A stretch of 64,000 nt of DNA from Nitrososphaerota archaeon (GTDB taxonomy: Archaea; Thermoproteota; Nitrososphaeria; Nitrososphaerales; Nitrosopumilaceae), in contig JAGWGB010000001.1 in NCBI GenBank assembly GCA_028867595.1, positions 1 to 64,000 on the forward strand, read 5' to 3'. The position numbers were made by a program, and so were the translations under genes. Positions 1 through 9,122 of this stretch are shown here, piece by piece (position 1 is the first letter of the stretch; each line of letters starts with the position of its first letter). The notes under the pieces were generated by a model. The model was not told where the DNA came from. It was given only the letters and a program-made list of their open reading frames with translations, and ran no database searches.

Positions 1-61
1 AGGGCTTGAACTAACAGATAGTTCTAGCCTTACTGATTTCGAGTCGATTGATTCAGATTAG
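1..61 (+). CDS. C-terminal fragment of an acidic protein (5' truncated by window edge)
   Basis: Reading from base 2, an open frame gives about 19 residues rich in Asp, Ser and Glu (ending FESIDSD) and stops with TAG at 59-61. The acidic Ser/Asp tail is unlike random translation, and it faces the convergent gene ending at 103, leaving a gap of about 40 bp. The fragment is too short to assign to a family. It could also be a chance open frame. Confidence 0.4.
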   Translation, partial: GLELTDSSSLTDFESIDSD

Positions 62-102
62 TTACTTGTAGTTTACGTTGTTACAATCGTTGTCTTTGAT
101 TA

Positions 103-2112
103 TCAATGGTTGGTCTGAGTCGCATCTGCTATTGCATCTTCAGCATGCTTCCATGCATTGCCGTAGTGTTCTATTCCAGCTGCAAATTGTCCCTTGCTAA
201 TCTCATCTGATGCCTGTGTCATCTCTTTTTGTGCTTGTGAAATGTCACTTTGTACATCTTTTGCATGGTCACCAGTCAATCCAGTAGCAGCAGCGTTGGC
301 ATCTGAGATTGCAGTCGTGGCAAGTTTCTGGTCTACATCAGTTAGTGTTGATATGTCATTTTGTAATGTAGTTACAGTTGACGATGACTCTTTATTTTCT
401 TTAATTATATCCGTTAGATGATCTACTGCTTGTTTTTCATAGTCAAATACCTTATCGCCTTTCTTTACAACTAGATGGATGCCATCTGATTGCCAGAGGC
501 TTGCGTTAACACTGTCTTGTACTGCCTCTATTGCCTGCTTGAAGTCTTGCTGGTCATCATGGCCTGCAGGCGTAATGGCTTGGAGGCTTGGGATTACACC
601 TTGTTTCTCTTGAAGGAATGTCGATATTGTAACTGTAAATGATGCAGTACCAGTGTTGCTGTGGGTATCTGTAGAGGTACATGTTACTGTAGTTGTGCCT
701 ATTGGGAATGTGGAACCTGAAGCTGTGTTGCATTGGACAGGACCTGCAGTGTCATCTGGGTCTGTTGCAGATGTGGTAAATGTCACTACAGCACCGGATG
801 GACCAGTAGCTGATGTGGTAATTGGTGCTGGGACTGTAACAACAGGTGCTGTTGTGTCCTGCACTGTAAATTGTGTCTGAGTCTGTATTATTGCAACGTT
901 AGTGCCACTGGTTATGTAGATATCGGAGTTTATTGGATCAAATATTGCATAGTAATAGTAAGGAGCACTTGGAAGTGTGACAGGATTGATGAAAGCGTTG
1001 GTTGAAGTATCGATTACATTTAGTCTAGTACCTGCAAAGTCTGGCACGTAGACAAATCCGTTTGCTGGATCAAATGCGACACCGTTTGGACCACCACTAG
1101 AACCTGTAGAAATATTAGAAACAGTGTTGGTTGAAGTATCGATTATAGATACAGTGTTGGATGCAAAGTTTGCAACGTACATCATACCATTTGCAGGATC
1201 AAAGGCTATGCCTCTTGGCGAGCCACCTACTGAGATTGTGGCAACAACAGTGTTGGTTGAAGGATTAATTACAGAGACCGTGTTAGACGCTTGGTTTGTC
1301 ATGTAAAGAAGATGACTTGTAGAATCATATGCGAAATCTTGCGGATGAACACCGACAGGAATGATTCCAACAATAGTGTTTGTTGAAGGATCAATTACAG
1401 AGACCGTGCTGCTCCCTGTGTTAGCAACATAGATCTTTCCGTTTGGAACATATGCCACACCAAATGGCTGAACACCACCCGCACTAATCGTGGTCACAAC
1501 GTGATTGGTTGCTGTATCTACCACGGAGATATTATTAAAATTATAATTTGCTGTGTAAAGGTAACCGTTTACAGAGTCATAAGCAATACCCGTTGGTCCA
1601 GGGATTCCAGATATCGTGCTTATTACGTGATTTGTAGTGCTGCCGATTACAGAGATAGTACCTTGAGCAATATTTGCAACATAGACATTTCCATTTGCAG
1701 GATCAAAGACTAGTTCCTGTCCATTACCTGTAGGTATTGTGGCGCCTGTGAGGACATTTGTGCTATATCCAATCAGGCCTTGGCTGTCTGTTGCCTTGGC
1801 AGTAATAGAGTGGAGACCATTTGCAAGTCCAGTTGCAGTATAAGACCAACTTGTTGTTCCTGTGGCAGCAACATATGGCTCGCCATCAATTGATACTTGA
1901 ACGGTCGATATTGTATTTGATGAAGAAGATGCAGTACCTGTTATTGTTACAGTACTTGAAGATAACGAGGCACCGTTGGCAGGTGACGTAACTGTAACAT
2001 CTGGTGGTGAAGAAACTGCAAAAGCATTTTGATTATACGATAAACCAGAAATTGTTCCAGCAGACATTACAACTGCAGAAATGATCAAAACAAAAGCTAA
2101 AACAGATTTCAA
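103..2112 (-). CDS. Exported YVTN beta-propeller / HYR-domain surface protein
   Basis: About 669 residues from a TTG start at 2112. A signal peptide (hydrophobic run LAFVLIISAVVMSAG, then an alanine cleavage region) is followed by an Ig-like module (about 35-120). Next come seven or so YVTN/NHL-type propeller repeats (about 125-420), with recurring VINPSTNTVV and FDPANG motifs. An HYR module (about 418-497, starting DTTAPVVTVP) and a C-terminal helical region of about 170 residues complete it. The protein is probably displayed outside the membrane in adhesion or envelope roles; no catalytic residues are evident. The open frame extends to an ATG at 2259, but the extra 49 residues are basic and would precede the signal peptide, and a TATA-like element lies 25 bp before the TTG. 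Ligand unknown. Confidence 0.85.
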   Translation of the reverse strand: MKSVLAFVLIISAVVMSAGTISGLSYNQNAFAVSSPPDVTVTSPANGASLSSSTVTITGTASSSSNTISTVQVSIDGEPYVAATGTTSWSYTATGLANGLHSITAKATDSQGLIGYSTNVLTGATIPTGNGQELVFDPANGNVYVANIAQGTISVIGSTTNHVISTISGIPGPTGIAYDSVNGYLYTANYNFNNISVVDTATNHVVTTISAGGVQPFGVAYVPNGKIYVANTGSSTVSVIDPSTNTIVGIIPVGVHPQDFAYDSTSHLLYMTNQASNTVSVINPSTNTVVATISVGGSPRGIAFDPANGMMYVANFASNTVSIIDTSTNTVSNISTGSSGGPNGVAFDPANGFVYVPDFAGTRLNVIDTSTNAFINPVTLPSAPYYYYAIFDPINSDIYITSGTNVAIIQTQTQFTVQDTTAPVVTVPAPITTSATGPSGAVVTFTTSATDPDDTAGPVQCNTASGSTFPIGTTTVTCTSTDTHSNTGTASFTVTISTFLQEKQGVIPSLQAITPAGHDDQQDFKQAIEAVQDSVNASLWQSDGIHLVVKKGDKVFDYEKQAVDHLTDIIKENKESSSTVTTLQNDISTLTDVDQKLATTAISDANAAATGLTGDHAKDVQSDISQAQKEMTQASDEISKGQFAAGIEHYGNAWKHAEDAIADATQTNH

Positions 2113-2453
2113 CGCGTTGAACTGTAAGAGTATTCTATAAGAATGTTCTGTACATATTTTTTGTAAAATTATAGATCCATCAAACTTCCTAAAAAATTGT
2201 AAAGATCGTTTTTCAATTTCTAAAAATGGACAATTATCGCGTTTTAGAAGAATATGCAATTAATTTAGAAAAATTAGATGTTACCAATGTGCAGTATTAA
2301 AAAATAATTCTAATCCATCAACTTGGATTGCACAAATCTGCGGCTGCAAATGAATCTGATTTTTTTGTTTCTTGGTTTAATTTCCATACTACCAGATTTA
2401 GATAAAATAAAAAGTAAAGAAGAAGTTTTGTAGCTACTCCAATAGAGTACTGT
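2113..2453. other. AT-rich intergenic stretch
   Basis: Apart from the promoter of the YVTN/HYR gene I see no convincing gene, repeat or RNA here. Short open frames on the minus strand (for example 2318-2575) lack recognisable protein character. Confidence 0.5.
2133..2141 (-). promoter_or_regulatory. TATA-like element for the YVTN/HYR gene
   Basis: On the minus strand the element reads CTTATAGAA and is centred 25 bp upstream of the TTG at 2112. This is the spacing expected for a leaderless archaeal transcript, and it decides the start. Confidence 0.5.
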
Positions 2454-2621
2454 TCATCTTGTGTCGATTTTCTCTGACAAAACCGCAAATCCAAATCCTT
2501 TGCGGTGCAAGAAACCCCGCGGTGTACTAGATGTCTCTTCATAGATATCGTAGACAAAAACCTCGTTATTTTCACTCACGAAGGCTGAAATATCGAATGT
2601 ATGTATCACATTCTGCGACAT
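2454..2621 (-). CDS. Small hypothetical protein, divergently overlapping the HTH-CBS gene
   Basis: A 55-residue frame starting at the ATG on 2619-2621 (MSQNVIHTFDIS...). It has alternating hydrophobic and charged residues (EVFVYDIYEE) and a basic aromatic end (RGFLHRKGFGFAV), suggesting a small beta-rich protein. Its start codon shares bases with the start codon of the opposite-strand HTH-CBS gene (CATG). A CTTTATTG element about 22 bp upstream, inside that gene, could act as TATA box. No family recognised; it may not be expressed. Confidence 0.38.
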   Translation of the reverse strand: MSQNVIHTFDISAFVSENNEVFVYDIYEETSSTPRGFLHRKGFGFAVLSEKIDTR

Positions 2622-3174
2622 GCTACCTAGACTTGAATCAATAAAGCAGGCAAGACTGAAGATTGGGCTGACGCAGCAAAAGCTTGCGTCACTTACAGGT
2701 GTCAGCACATCAATGATAAACCAAATCGAGTCTGGGAGATGCCAGCCAAGCTATGCCACTGCAAGAAAGATATTCGAGGTGTTGTGGTCACTTGAAAGCC
2801 AGTCTTCCATGAAGGCAGGAGACATCTGCAGCAAAGAGATTGTAAAGCTTAGGACAAGCGATACGTTACATGATGCAATCAAAAAAATGCAAGATCTCTC
2901 AATTAGCCAGGTTCCAGTCTTTGAAGGAAATGAGGTAGTAGGCCTAGTTACAGAAGACGGAATTGTAAAGCATCTAATTGACAACGATGAGACACAGCGA
3001 AAAAAGATAAGGCTTGCAGAGATAATGGATTCGCGCCCACCCATTGTTGACTATGAAACACCTGTCAAGACGCTTGTCTCCCTTATACGATATTCCAAGT
3101 GTGTATTGGTGTCAAAGCAAAGCAAGATTGTCGGAATAATTACTGCATCAGATACGCTAAAGCTAGTAGAATAA
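2620..3174 (+). CDS. HTH (XRE/Cro type) transcriptional regulator with paired CBS domains
   Basis: 184 residues. Residues about 5-55 form a Cro/cI helix-turn-helix (LTQQKLASLTGVSTSMINQIE matches the Q-x-x-LA...S-x-IxxxE pattern). Residues about 66-184 contain two CBS motifs (MKAGDICSKEI...GLVTEDGIVKHL and LAEIMDSRPP...GIITASDTLKLVE). Such fusions are common in archaea, where CBS pairs usually bind adenine nucleotides or SAM, so this is probably a ligand-sensing DNA-binding regulator; its targets are unknown. It ends 1 bp before the convergent epimerase gene. The ATG at 2620 lies directly before the HTH with no room for extension. Confidence 0.88.
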   Translation: MLPRLESIKQARLKIGLTQQKLASLTGVSTSMINQIESGRCQPSYATARKIFEVLWSLESQSSMKAGDICSKEIVKLRTSDTLHDAIKKMQDLSISQVPVFEGNEVVGLVTEDGIVKHLIDNDETQRKKIRLAEIMDSRPPIVDYETPVKTLVSLIRYSKCVLVSKQSKIVGIITASDTLKLVE

Positions 3175-3175
3175 A

Positions 3176-3571
3176 TTATTTCGGATGCGAGCAGAGCTCA
3201 GTCAACACACCGTGCAGAGATTTTGGATGTATGAAAGTTATTTTGGTTCCGCGCGAGCCTGGCCTTACCTCTCCCAAAAATCTTACTCCGTCTCCTTTCA
3301 TCCTGTCTACCTCTCCCTCTATCTTTTCAGTCTCAAGGGCAATGTGGTGCAGCCCCTCTCCCCTGCTTTCTAGAAATTTCTTAATTGGGCTTGAATCCTT
3401 TGTTGCCTCCATCAGCTCAATTCTAGAGTTATTCAGATGCAATATTGCAACTCGCACTCCTTCAGTCTCTACAGTTTCAAACTCCACTTCCTTTACTCCA
3501 AGCACCTTTTGGTATTCCTTAACCGCATCATCAAGATTGTTTACTGCAATTGCAACATGATCTATTCTCAT
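3176..3571 (-). CDS. mce: Methylmalonyl-CoA epimerase
   Basis: 131 residues, the usual length for this glyoxalase/VOC-fold enzyme, which interconverts (2S)- and (2R)-methylmalonyl-CoA. The start MRIDHVAIAV carries the first metal-ligand His. Other VOC hallmarks are NSRIELMEAT, GEGLHHIALE (second His) and a C-terminal HPKSLHGVLTEL (Glu ligand). It is the last gene of a meaB-mutase-epimerase operon on the minus strand and starts 2 bp after the mutase stop. In Nitrososphaerota the enzyme serves the 3-hydroxypropionate/4-hydroxybutyrate cycle. Confidence 0.95.
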   Translation of the reverse strand: MRIDHVAIAVNNLDDAVKEYQKVLGVKEVEFETVETEGVRVAILHLNNSRIELMEATKDSSPIKKFLESRGEGLHHIALETEKIEGEVDRMKGDGVRFLGEVRPGSRGTKITFIHPKSLHGVLTELCSHPK

Positions 3572-3573
3572 TT

Positions 3574-5145
3574 CTAAAATGACTCCTTTGGTTGGTATAC
3601 GCCAAAGACATCTCTAAAGGTATTGCTTATCTCCCCAAGTGTTGCATAGCTTCTTACAGATTCCAAGATATACGGCATCAAGTTTTCTTCTTTTTCAGCA
3701 GCGCTTTTCATCTTGGATAACGCAGACTCTGCCCTTTTGTTGTCTCGCGTGCTTCGAAGTTCCTTTAGGTTCTGCATCTGGTGCACCTGTATGCTGTCGT
3801 CTATCTTCATTATCTCAGGCTTTTCTTCCGTAGAATCTGTAAACTTGTTTACTCCAACTATGACTCGTTCATTGCTGTCTATCTCTTTTTTCAGTCGGTA
3901 TGCATTTTGTCGTATCTCAGACTGGAAGAACCCCTTTTCTATTCCAGCAAGCGAGCCTCCCATCCTGTCAATTCTCTTGAGATACTTGAGTGCCTCCTCC
4001 TCGATTTTGTCTGTCAGGTATTCCACATAATACGAGCCAGCAAGAGGATCTACCGTCTTTGTTATTCCGCTCTCGTGTCCCACTATCTGCTGAGTCCTTA
4101 GCGCAATCTTTACTGCAGCCTCTGTCGGCAATGCCAATGCCTCATCTTTTGAATTTGTGTGAAGCGACTGGCACCCACCAAGTACTGCCGCCATTGACTG
4201 TACTGCAACTCTAACAATATTATTGTCTGGTTGCTGTGCAGTTAGAGATTCACCGCTTGTCTGGACATGGAACTTGAGCTGCATTGATTTTTTGTCTTTT
4301 GCGTGAAACCTGTCCTTGACTATTTTTGCATAGATTCTTCTTGCGGCACGGAACTTGGCAACCTCTTCGAGAAACTCGCTTGTACAGCAAAAGAAGAACG
4401 ATAGCCTTGGCGCAAAGTCATCAATTTTCAGGCCGCGGTCTACACATGTCTCAATGTACTCAATGGCATTTGCAAGGGTAAAGGCAACCTCCTGTACTGC
4501 ATTGCATCCTGCTTCCCGCATGTGATATCCTGATATCGATATCGGATACCATTGTGGTACTTTTTTTGAACAGTATTCTATCATGTCACCAATTAATCGC
4601 ATAGATGGCCTTGGCGGATAGATGTAGGTGTTTCTTGCAATGTATTCCTTGAGGATGTCGTTTTGTGTGGTGCCGCGCAGCTGCTCGCTTTTTACTCCCT
4701 GCGATTCTCCTGTTGCAATGTAAAGTGAAAGCAGTGTTGAAGCAGTTGCATTGATTGTCATAGATGTGCTCACCTTGTCAAGTGGTATTCCGTTAAAGCA
4801 TGTCATCATGTCTTTTAGCGATGTTATTGATACGCCTACCTTTCCTACCTCGCCTTCTGCGTGCGAGTCGTCTGCGTCGTACCCTATCTGAGTTGGCAAG
4901 TCAAACGCCATGCTAAGGCCTGTCTGCCCCCTTTCAAGAAGATACTTGAACCTCTGGTTTGTCTGGGCCGCAGTACCAAAACCGGTATACTGTCTCATAG
5001 TCCACAGTCTGTCCCGGTACATTCCAGGATGGATGCTTCTTGTAAAGGGATGCTTTCCCGGCTCTTCTAACCTACTTTTTGGTTTTACTTTAGAGTCATA
5101 GAAGCGTTTTACCGGAATGTTGGAATCAGTCTTTATCTTATCCAT
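3574..5145 (-). CDS. mcmA1: Methylmalonyl-CoA mutase, large (catalytic) subunit
   Basis: 523 residues, the length of the separate TIM-barrel subunit of archaeal B12-dependent mutases, without the cobalamin-binding domain. Motifs: the PGMYRDRLWTMRQYTGFG substrate-binding entry, RGQTGLSMAFDLPTQIGYD, GTTQNDILKEY and HVQTSGESLTAQQP. With the small subunit at 9123-9545 it converts methylmalonyl-CoA to succinyl-CoA. It lies 4 bp after meaB and 2 bp before mce. The B12-binding subunit is about 4 kb away and on the opposite strand. Confidence 0.96.
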   Translation of the reverse strand: MDKIKTDSNIPVKRFYDSKVKPKSRLEEPGKHPFTRSIHPGMYRDRLWTMRQYTGFGTAAQTNQRFKYLLERGQTGLSMAFDLPTQIGYDADDSHAEGEVGKVGVSITSLKDMMTCFNGIPLDKVSTSMTINATASTLLSLYIATGESQGVKSEQLRGTTQNDILKEYIARNTYIYPPRPSMRLIGDMIEYCSKKVPQWYPISISGYHMREAGCNAVQEVAFTLANAIEYIETCVDRGLKIDDFAPRLSFFFCCTSEFLEEVAKFRAARRIYAKIVKDRFHAKDKKSMQLKFHVQTSGESLTAQQPDNNIVRVAVQSMAAVLGGCQSLHTNSKDEALALPTEAAVKIALRTQQIVGHESGITKTVDPLAGSYYVEYLTDKIEEEALKYLKRIDRMGGSLAGIEKGFFQSEIRQNAYRLKKEIDSNERVIVGVNKFTDSTEEKPEIMKIDDSIQVHQMQNLKELRSTRDNKRAESALSKMKSAAEKEENLMPYILESVRSYATLGEISNTFRDVFGVYQPKESF

Positions 5146-5149
5146 AGTA

Positions 5150-6064
5150 TCACTTTATCAATTTTGATATCTTGTCTGCCGCCTCGAAAGGATCAAGTGT
5201 TTTTTCTTGAACTTTTTTTAGGTATCTAGTGTAAGTGTTGCTTGAATCAAGCATGTTGCTCACTTTGTTTTTGACATTATTTAAAACAATATCTCGCAGT
5301 TCCGCATCAAGGATTTGCTCCTCCCTTTGCTTCTTTGATTTTTTCTTTGCCCCCATCAATTCTTGAAGTTTTTTTGCAAATTCCGTTATTCCTTTGTTTG
5401 ATTTGGTCGATGTCATCATGATTACAGGATTGCTCTCTGACATTCCTATGAAATCTCTTACAGAGTCAAAGAGCTGGTTTGCCCCAGGCAAGTCGCTTTT
5501 GTTTATCAGATAAATGTCCCCAATCTCAGTCAGTCCTGCCTTTATTGTCTGAATGCTGTCGCCTGTGTTTGGATTGAAGACCACAACGGTTACATCAACA
5601 AGTCTTGATATGTCTACTTCGGTCTGCCCCGCCCCAACGCTTTCTATTATAATAGGATCAAACCCAGCAAACTCTAGTATCCGTATGCTGTTTCGCAGTG
5701 CCATCGATACCGCACCTGTTGCGCCCCTTGAGGCCATGCTTCGAATATACGTTCCAGAGTCAGTTGATTCAGTCATGCGTACCCTGTCACCCAAAATGGC
5801 GCCTCCTGTTATGTGACTTGTAGGATCTATTGCAAGAACTGCAGTCTTGTATCCAAGCTTGTTAAGCTGCACGCTTGTCTTGTTTATGAGCGTGCTCTTT
5901 CCTGCGCCCGCAGGGCCGGTTATTCCAATAGTGAAAGACTTGCCAGAATTTTTGAATATTTTTTTAATCAAATCTCTTGCCGATTTTTCATCGTTTTCAA
6001 CCATCGATATGGCTCGAGCAATAGCGCGCCTCTTTCCTTGTTTTAGATCCTTTACCAAATCCAT
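5150..6064 (-). CDS. meaB: MeaB/ArgK-type G-protein chaperone of methylmalonyl-CoA mutase
   Basis: 304 residues. Walker A GPAGAGKST at about 50-58, switch region DPTSHITGGAILGDRVRM, Walker B/switch IIIESVGAGQTEVDI and NKSD (G4) place it in the SIMIBI MeaB family. These GTPases protect and reload cobalamin in methylmalonyl-CoA mutase. It is the first gene of the meaB-mcmA1-mce operon. A TATA-like GATATATGC lies about 28 bp upstream of the ATG (around 6090-6098). Confidence 0.95.
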   Translation of the reverse strand: MDLVKDLKQGKRRAIARAISMVENDEKSARDLIKKIFKNSGKSFTIGITGPAGAGKSTLINKTSVQLNKLGYKTAVLAIDPTSHITGGAILGDRVRMTESTDSGTYIRSMASRGATGAVSMALRNSIRILEFAGFDPIIIESVGAGQTEVDISRLVDVTVVVFNPNTGDSIQTIKAGLTEIGDIYLINKSDLPGANQLFDSVRDFIGMSESNPVIMMTSTKSNKGITEFAKKLQELMGAKKKSKKQREEQILDAELRDIVLNNVKNKVSNMLDSSNTYTRYLKKVQEKTLDPFEAADKISKLIK

Positions 6065-6195
6065 AAAGAACAGAGTCTGTCAAGGTATCGGCATATATCA
6101 CAATTACTTTTTGACAAGGCTTTTGGTTTAAGATAACTGGATAAAAATTAAATTAGAATGGATTTGGTTTTTCAAAAACTGCCTGATCCTTGATT

Positions 6196-9003
6196 TTATG
6201 AACCCGAATAGACATCGCCGCCATAAACACTTTCAGAGCTCGACTCTATGACAGCATTACTCAAATCATACACCTTGATGGCACCTGCAATCGGAAAGTT
6301 GTATTTTCCAACATCAAGTGTGGCAGTACCTCCCATGACCTGACTTGTGGCAAGAACATTTCCAGATGGATCATCAAGATCAACCCTTGCAGCAGTAACT
6401 GGAAGATTAATCACCTTGGCAGTTTCATTTGTTGTCACATAATAGTTGGTAAATGTGCCAACCAACTCCTGTCCTGCATACGAAGTTTCAGGTTCAAGAA
6501 AGTCGTTAAATGGTTCAGGCATCTGCAGATTTAGATTATTGCTAGTGTATACCATGTTGCCATCAAGATACACTTTGAGATAGTTGTTGCCGTTTGTTAT
6601 TATGGTACAGTCATGCGTTAGCGGCTGGTTGGCGCTGTTGTCGACCCACAGCAGTGTTTCACTTGTGACTTGGTTTGTGTTGCCAGTAGCAGAGAACACA
6701 GCCCAGATGGTTGCCTGATTGTTTGTAAGCGTAGTACATGTAACATAGTTTATCAGTCCATTTGAGGTCTGCACGTACATTCCGTTTTCATAACCATCTT
6801 GGGTTGATGAGATGGTCCTCACCGGGTTTGTTACTTTTGCACTCCATAGTTCTGCATTGTGGTTTTGGCTCATTGCAAAAAATCCAGCCCATGTACCATC
6901 CTTTGGCGCCTGTACACCTATGTGAAGGCCTTGAGTATCCCTGTTAAAGCTGTACGGTGCATGCTCCGGAGGAGCAGAGCCAAAATATGTCCAGTATCCA
7001 GGATTTGCCTGCAATTGCTGCTGCGACATGGTCTCATTAGTTAGCGAGTCTGATGCAACAAGGCCAGATTGTACTTGACTCAAGTGTGCAGTTGTTGCAC
7101 TGGCCTGGGTGGTGGCAGATGCAGTATTAGAAGGAGAACTTGTTCCAGCAGAGTTTATTGCAGATACGCGGTAAGTGTAAGTGGTACTTGGAACAAGTCC
7201 AGTGTCAGAATATGTGGTGTTAGTGTTGCCGGTGTTTTGCGCCAAGACTGAAAATGCGCTTCCATTGGTTGAACGTTCAATTTCATATCCAGTTATCGGA
7301 GAACCACCGTTAGATGATGGAGTAGACCAGCTTAGATTTATCTGGGACGAGGATACGGTGTTGGCTGTCAGTCCGGTCGGAGAGCTTGGTGGTGTAGCTG
7401 TGTTTGTGGTGCCAGATTGTGTGTCTGCTTTTACCTCAATTGCAACATCATCATACAGATCATTATTGCTTGCAGTCCATTTGCAGGTGGTTGTCGTAGG
7501 GGCTGGCACGATTTGCGTGCTTGATGCTCCCGTGATTGCATTTGGAATATTGCCATTCCATTCTTGCGTGCAACTTGGAGAACCTAGTGTTGAGCCACCA
7601 TAGATTGACGGCAAGTCAAGTACCCAATCGTTTGGATATGCAGTAGTAATTGAGATTGTTGGACTGCCTGCAGAGGTGTTGTGTTTTGCGACATGTGTTG
7701 GTATGGGTTGTGTTTGGTTTATTCCGGAGAAGGCGTATGCGCCTACTACGGCCGATGTAGAGCCTGACATTGTAACCACGACATTTCCTGTTCCACTAGG
7801 GTTTTTGAGATACCAAAATTCTGCATCGTTGTTGTTAAATGATGACACTGCCTGCGTCAGTGGCATTCCGCCAAATGTAACAGATGCCACGTTATTGTTA
7901 TTTGCACTCACGCCAACTACGAGTAAAAGGTCACTGCCTGTGCCGACATTGAAGTTTGAAAGGGTAAACTGGTATGGAGATAACGATGCAGTGCCTGATG
8001 TTGACTGGACGTTGTTTAGTACAATGCTGCTTGATGTGCTACCACCGCCGCTACTGTTAGTTGTGGCAGAGGCAGTGTTGGAAGGAGAACTTGTTCCGAC
8101 GGAGTTTATTGCAGACACACGGTAAGTGTAAGCCGTGCCTGCTGTAAGACCGGTATCAGAGTAAGTAGTACCTGTACTTCCTGTATTTGATGCGATAACG
8201 CTCCATGTCGAACCTCCATCAGATGATCTCTCAATTTTGTATCCAGTTATTGCAGAACCACCGTTGTTAGAGGGTGCAGTCCAGCTCAAGTTTATCTGAG
8301 ATGGGGAGACTGCAGTAGCTGAAAGTCCTGTAGGAGGCTGCGGTGCAGTAGATGTAGTACCGGTAGAATAGAATGCTGTTATAGTTGTGCTTTGCGTTAG
8401 TGTGATTGACCTTGATGGGTTAGTTGAACCATTATCCCAGTGGTTGAACTGGAAATTCTGGTAATTGTTTGCATAGACAATGTACTGCTGTCCGGATGTT
8501 ACCGAAAAGGTTACAGGAGTATAGCCAGTGGCAATATCTTTTCCAGTCGTGTCTTGTAGCTCAATGTACAGACCTGAGATTGGGCTTCCTGACAAGCTAT
8601 CTGCATCTACAGTCAAAGACACCGTATTACCTGCAGCGGGTTTTCCCGGACCCTTGGGATCAAAGTAAAATGACATGTTCACTCCGTTGACCGATGTTAT
8701 CAGAGTGCCGTTGGCAAAGATCTCAGTTCCTGCCACATTGCTTGATACACTAATTGGAATGGTTTCATTAGGAAGTGGCAGTCCTAACGTATTGTTGACA
8801 GAGCCAGATACATTTGTATCAGTAACATTGGTTGACGCTGTTGCGTTTATGATACTAGTGGTAAGTGTAGCAGTGGTGTTGCCAAGAGATGATGTCAAGT
8901 TAGTTAAAGTCAAAGCATGTGCAGGATCTATATTTGCAACTGGCACCAGCAACAATGATAAAATTATTCCCATGCTAAATGCTGACCTAAAACCTAGCAC
9001 CAT
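6196..9003 (-). CDS. Large exported fibronectin type III surface protein
   Basis: About 935 residues from ATG 9003; the open frame continues to 9078, but the signal peptide (MVLGFRSAFSMGIILSLLL, cleavage near PAHA) begins at 9003. A beta-rich region precedes FN3 module 1 (about 222-315), a beta domain of about 200 residues, FN3 module 2, and a C-terminal region of about 270 residues that may be a lectin-like sandwich. The FN3 modules share long segments (QINLSW, ITGYEIERS, SPSNTASATT). Ser/Thr/Asn-rich composition suggests glycosylation. No transmembrane anchor is seen at the C-terminus. It separates the two mutase subunit genes; function is probably adhesive or envelope-related. Confidence 0.85.
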   Translation of the reverse strand: MVLGFRSAFSMGIILSLLLVPVANIDPAHALTLTNLTSSLGNTTATLTTSIINATASTNVTDTNVSGSVNNTLGLPLPNETIPISVSSNVAGTEIFANGTLITSVNGVNMSFYFDPKGPGKPAAGNTVSLTVDADSLSGSPISGLYIELQDTTGKDIATGYTPVTFSVTSGQQYIVYANNYQNFQFNHWDNGSTNPSRSITLTQSTTITAFYSTGTTSTAPQPPTGLSATAVSPSQINLSWTAPSNNGGSAITGYKIERSSDGGSTWSVIASNTGSTGTTYSDTGLTAGTAYTYRVSAINSVGTSSPSNTASATTNSSGGGSTSSSIVLNNVQSTSGTASLSPYQFTLSNFNVGTGSDLLLVVGVSANNNNVASVTFGGMPLTQAVSSFNNNDAEFWYLKNPSGTGNVVVTMSGSTSAVVGAYAFSGINQTQPIPTHVAKHNTSAGSPTISITTAYPNDWVLDLPSIYGGSTLGSPSCTQEWNGNIPNAITGASSTQIVPAPTTTTCKWTASNNDLYDDVAIEVKADTQSGTTNTATPPSSPTGLTANTVSSSQINLSWSTPSSNGGSPITGYEIERSTNGSAFSVLAQNTGNTNTTYSDTGLVPSTTYTYRVSAINSAGTSSPSNTASATTQASATTAHLSQVQSGLVASDSLTNETMSQQQLQANPGYWTYFGSAPPEHAPYSFNRDTQGLHIGVQAPKDGTWAGFFAMSQNHNAELWSAKVTNPVRTISSTQDGYENGMYVQTSNGLINYVTCTTLTNNQATIWAVFSATGNTNQVTSETLLWVDNSANQPLTHDCTIITNGNNYLKVYLDGNMVYTSNNLNLQMPEPFNDFLEPETSYAGQELVGTFTNYYVTTNETAKVINLPVTAARVDLDDPSGNVLATSQVMGGTATLDVGKYNFPIAGAIKVYDLSNAVIESSSESVYGGDVYSGS
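7090..8340 (-). repeat. Two near-identical FN3-coding segments (about 7090-7360 and 8050-8340)
   Basis: The two segments encode FN3 modules with long stretches of nearly the same DNA, for example around the GAAGGAGAACTTGTTCC word near 7130 and 8080, followed by the same TTTATTGCAGA segment. They look like an internal duplication. The interval between them encodes a different beta domain. Confidence 0.75.
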
Positions 9004-9093
9004 GTTGTAATATTGTAATTGCATTGCATATCTGAATATGCTCACAATATTCTGGTAGATTTCTACAAAGCAATCCATTATAACGAATAAAGG

Positions 9094-9100
9094 TTTTAAG
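9094..9100 (+). promoter_or_regulatory. TATA-like element for mcmA2
   Basis: TTTTAAG centred 26 bp upstream of the ATG at 9123. This supports ATG 9123 over an in-frame TTG at 9114. Confidence 0.45.
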
Positions 9101-9122
9101 ACCCGCCTACAACTTGAAAATT

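Noticed and set aside
2318-2575. 85-residue minus-strand open frame
   Set aside because: Composition is not protein-like, and it overlaps a better candidate frame at 2454-2621.
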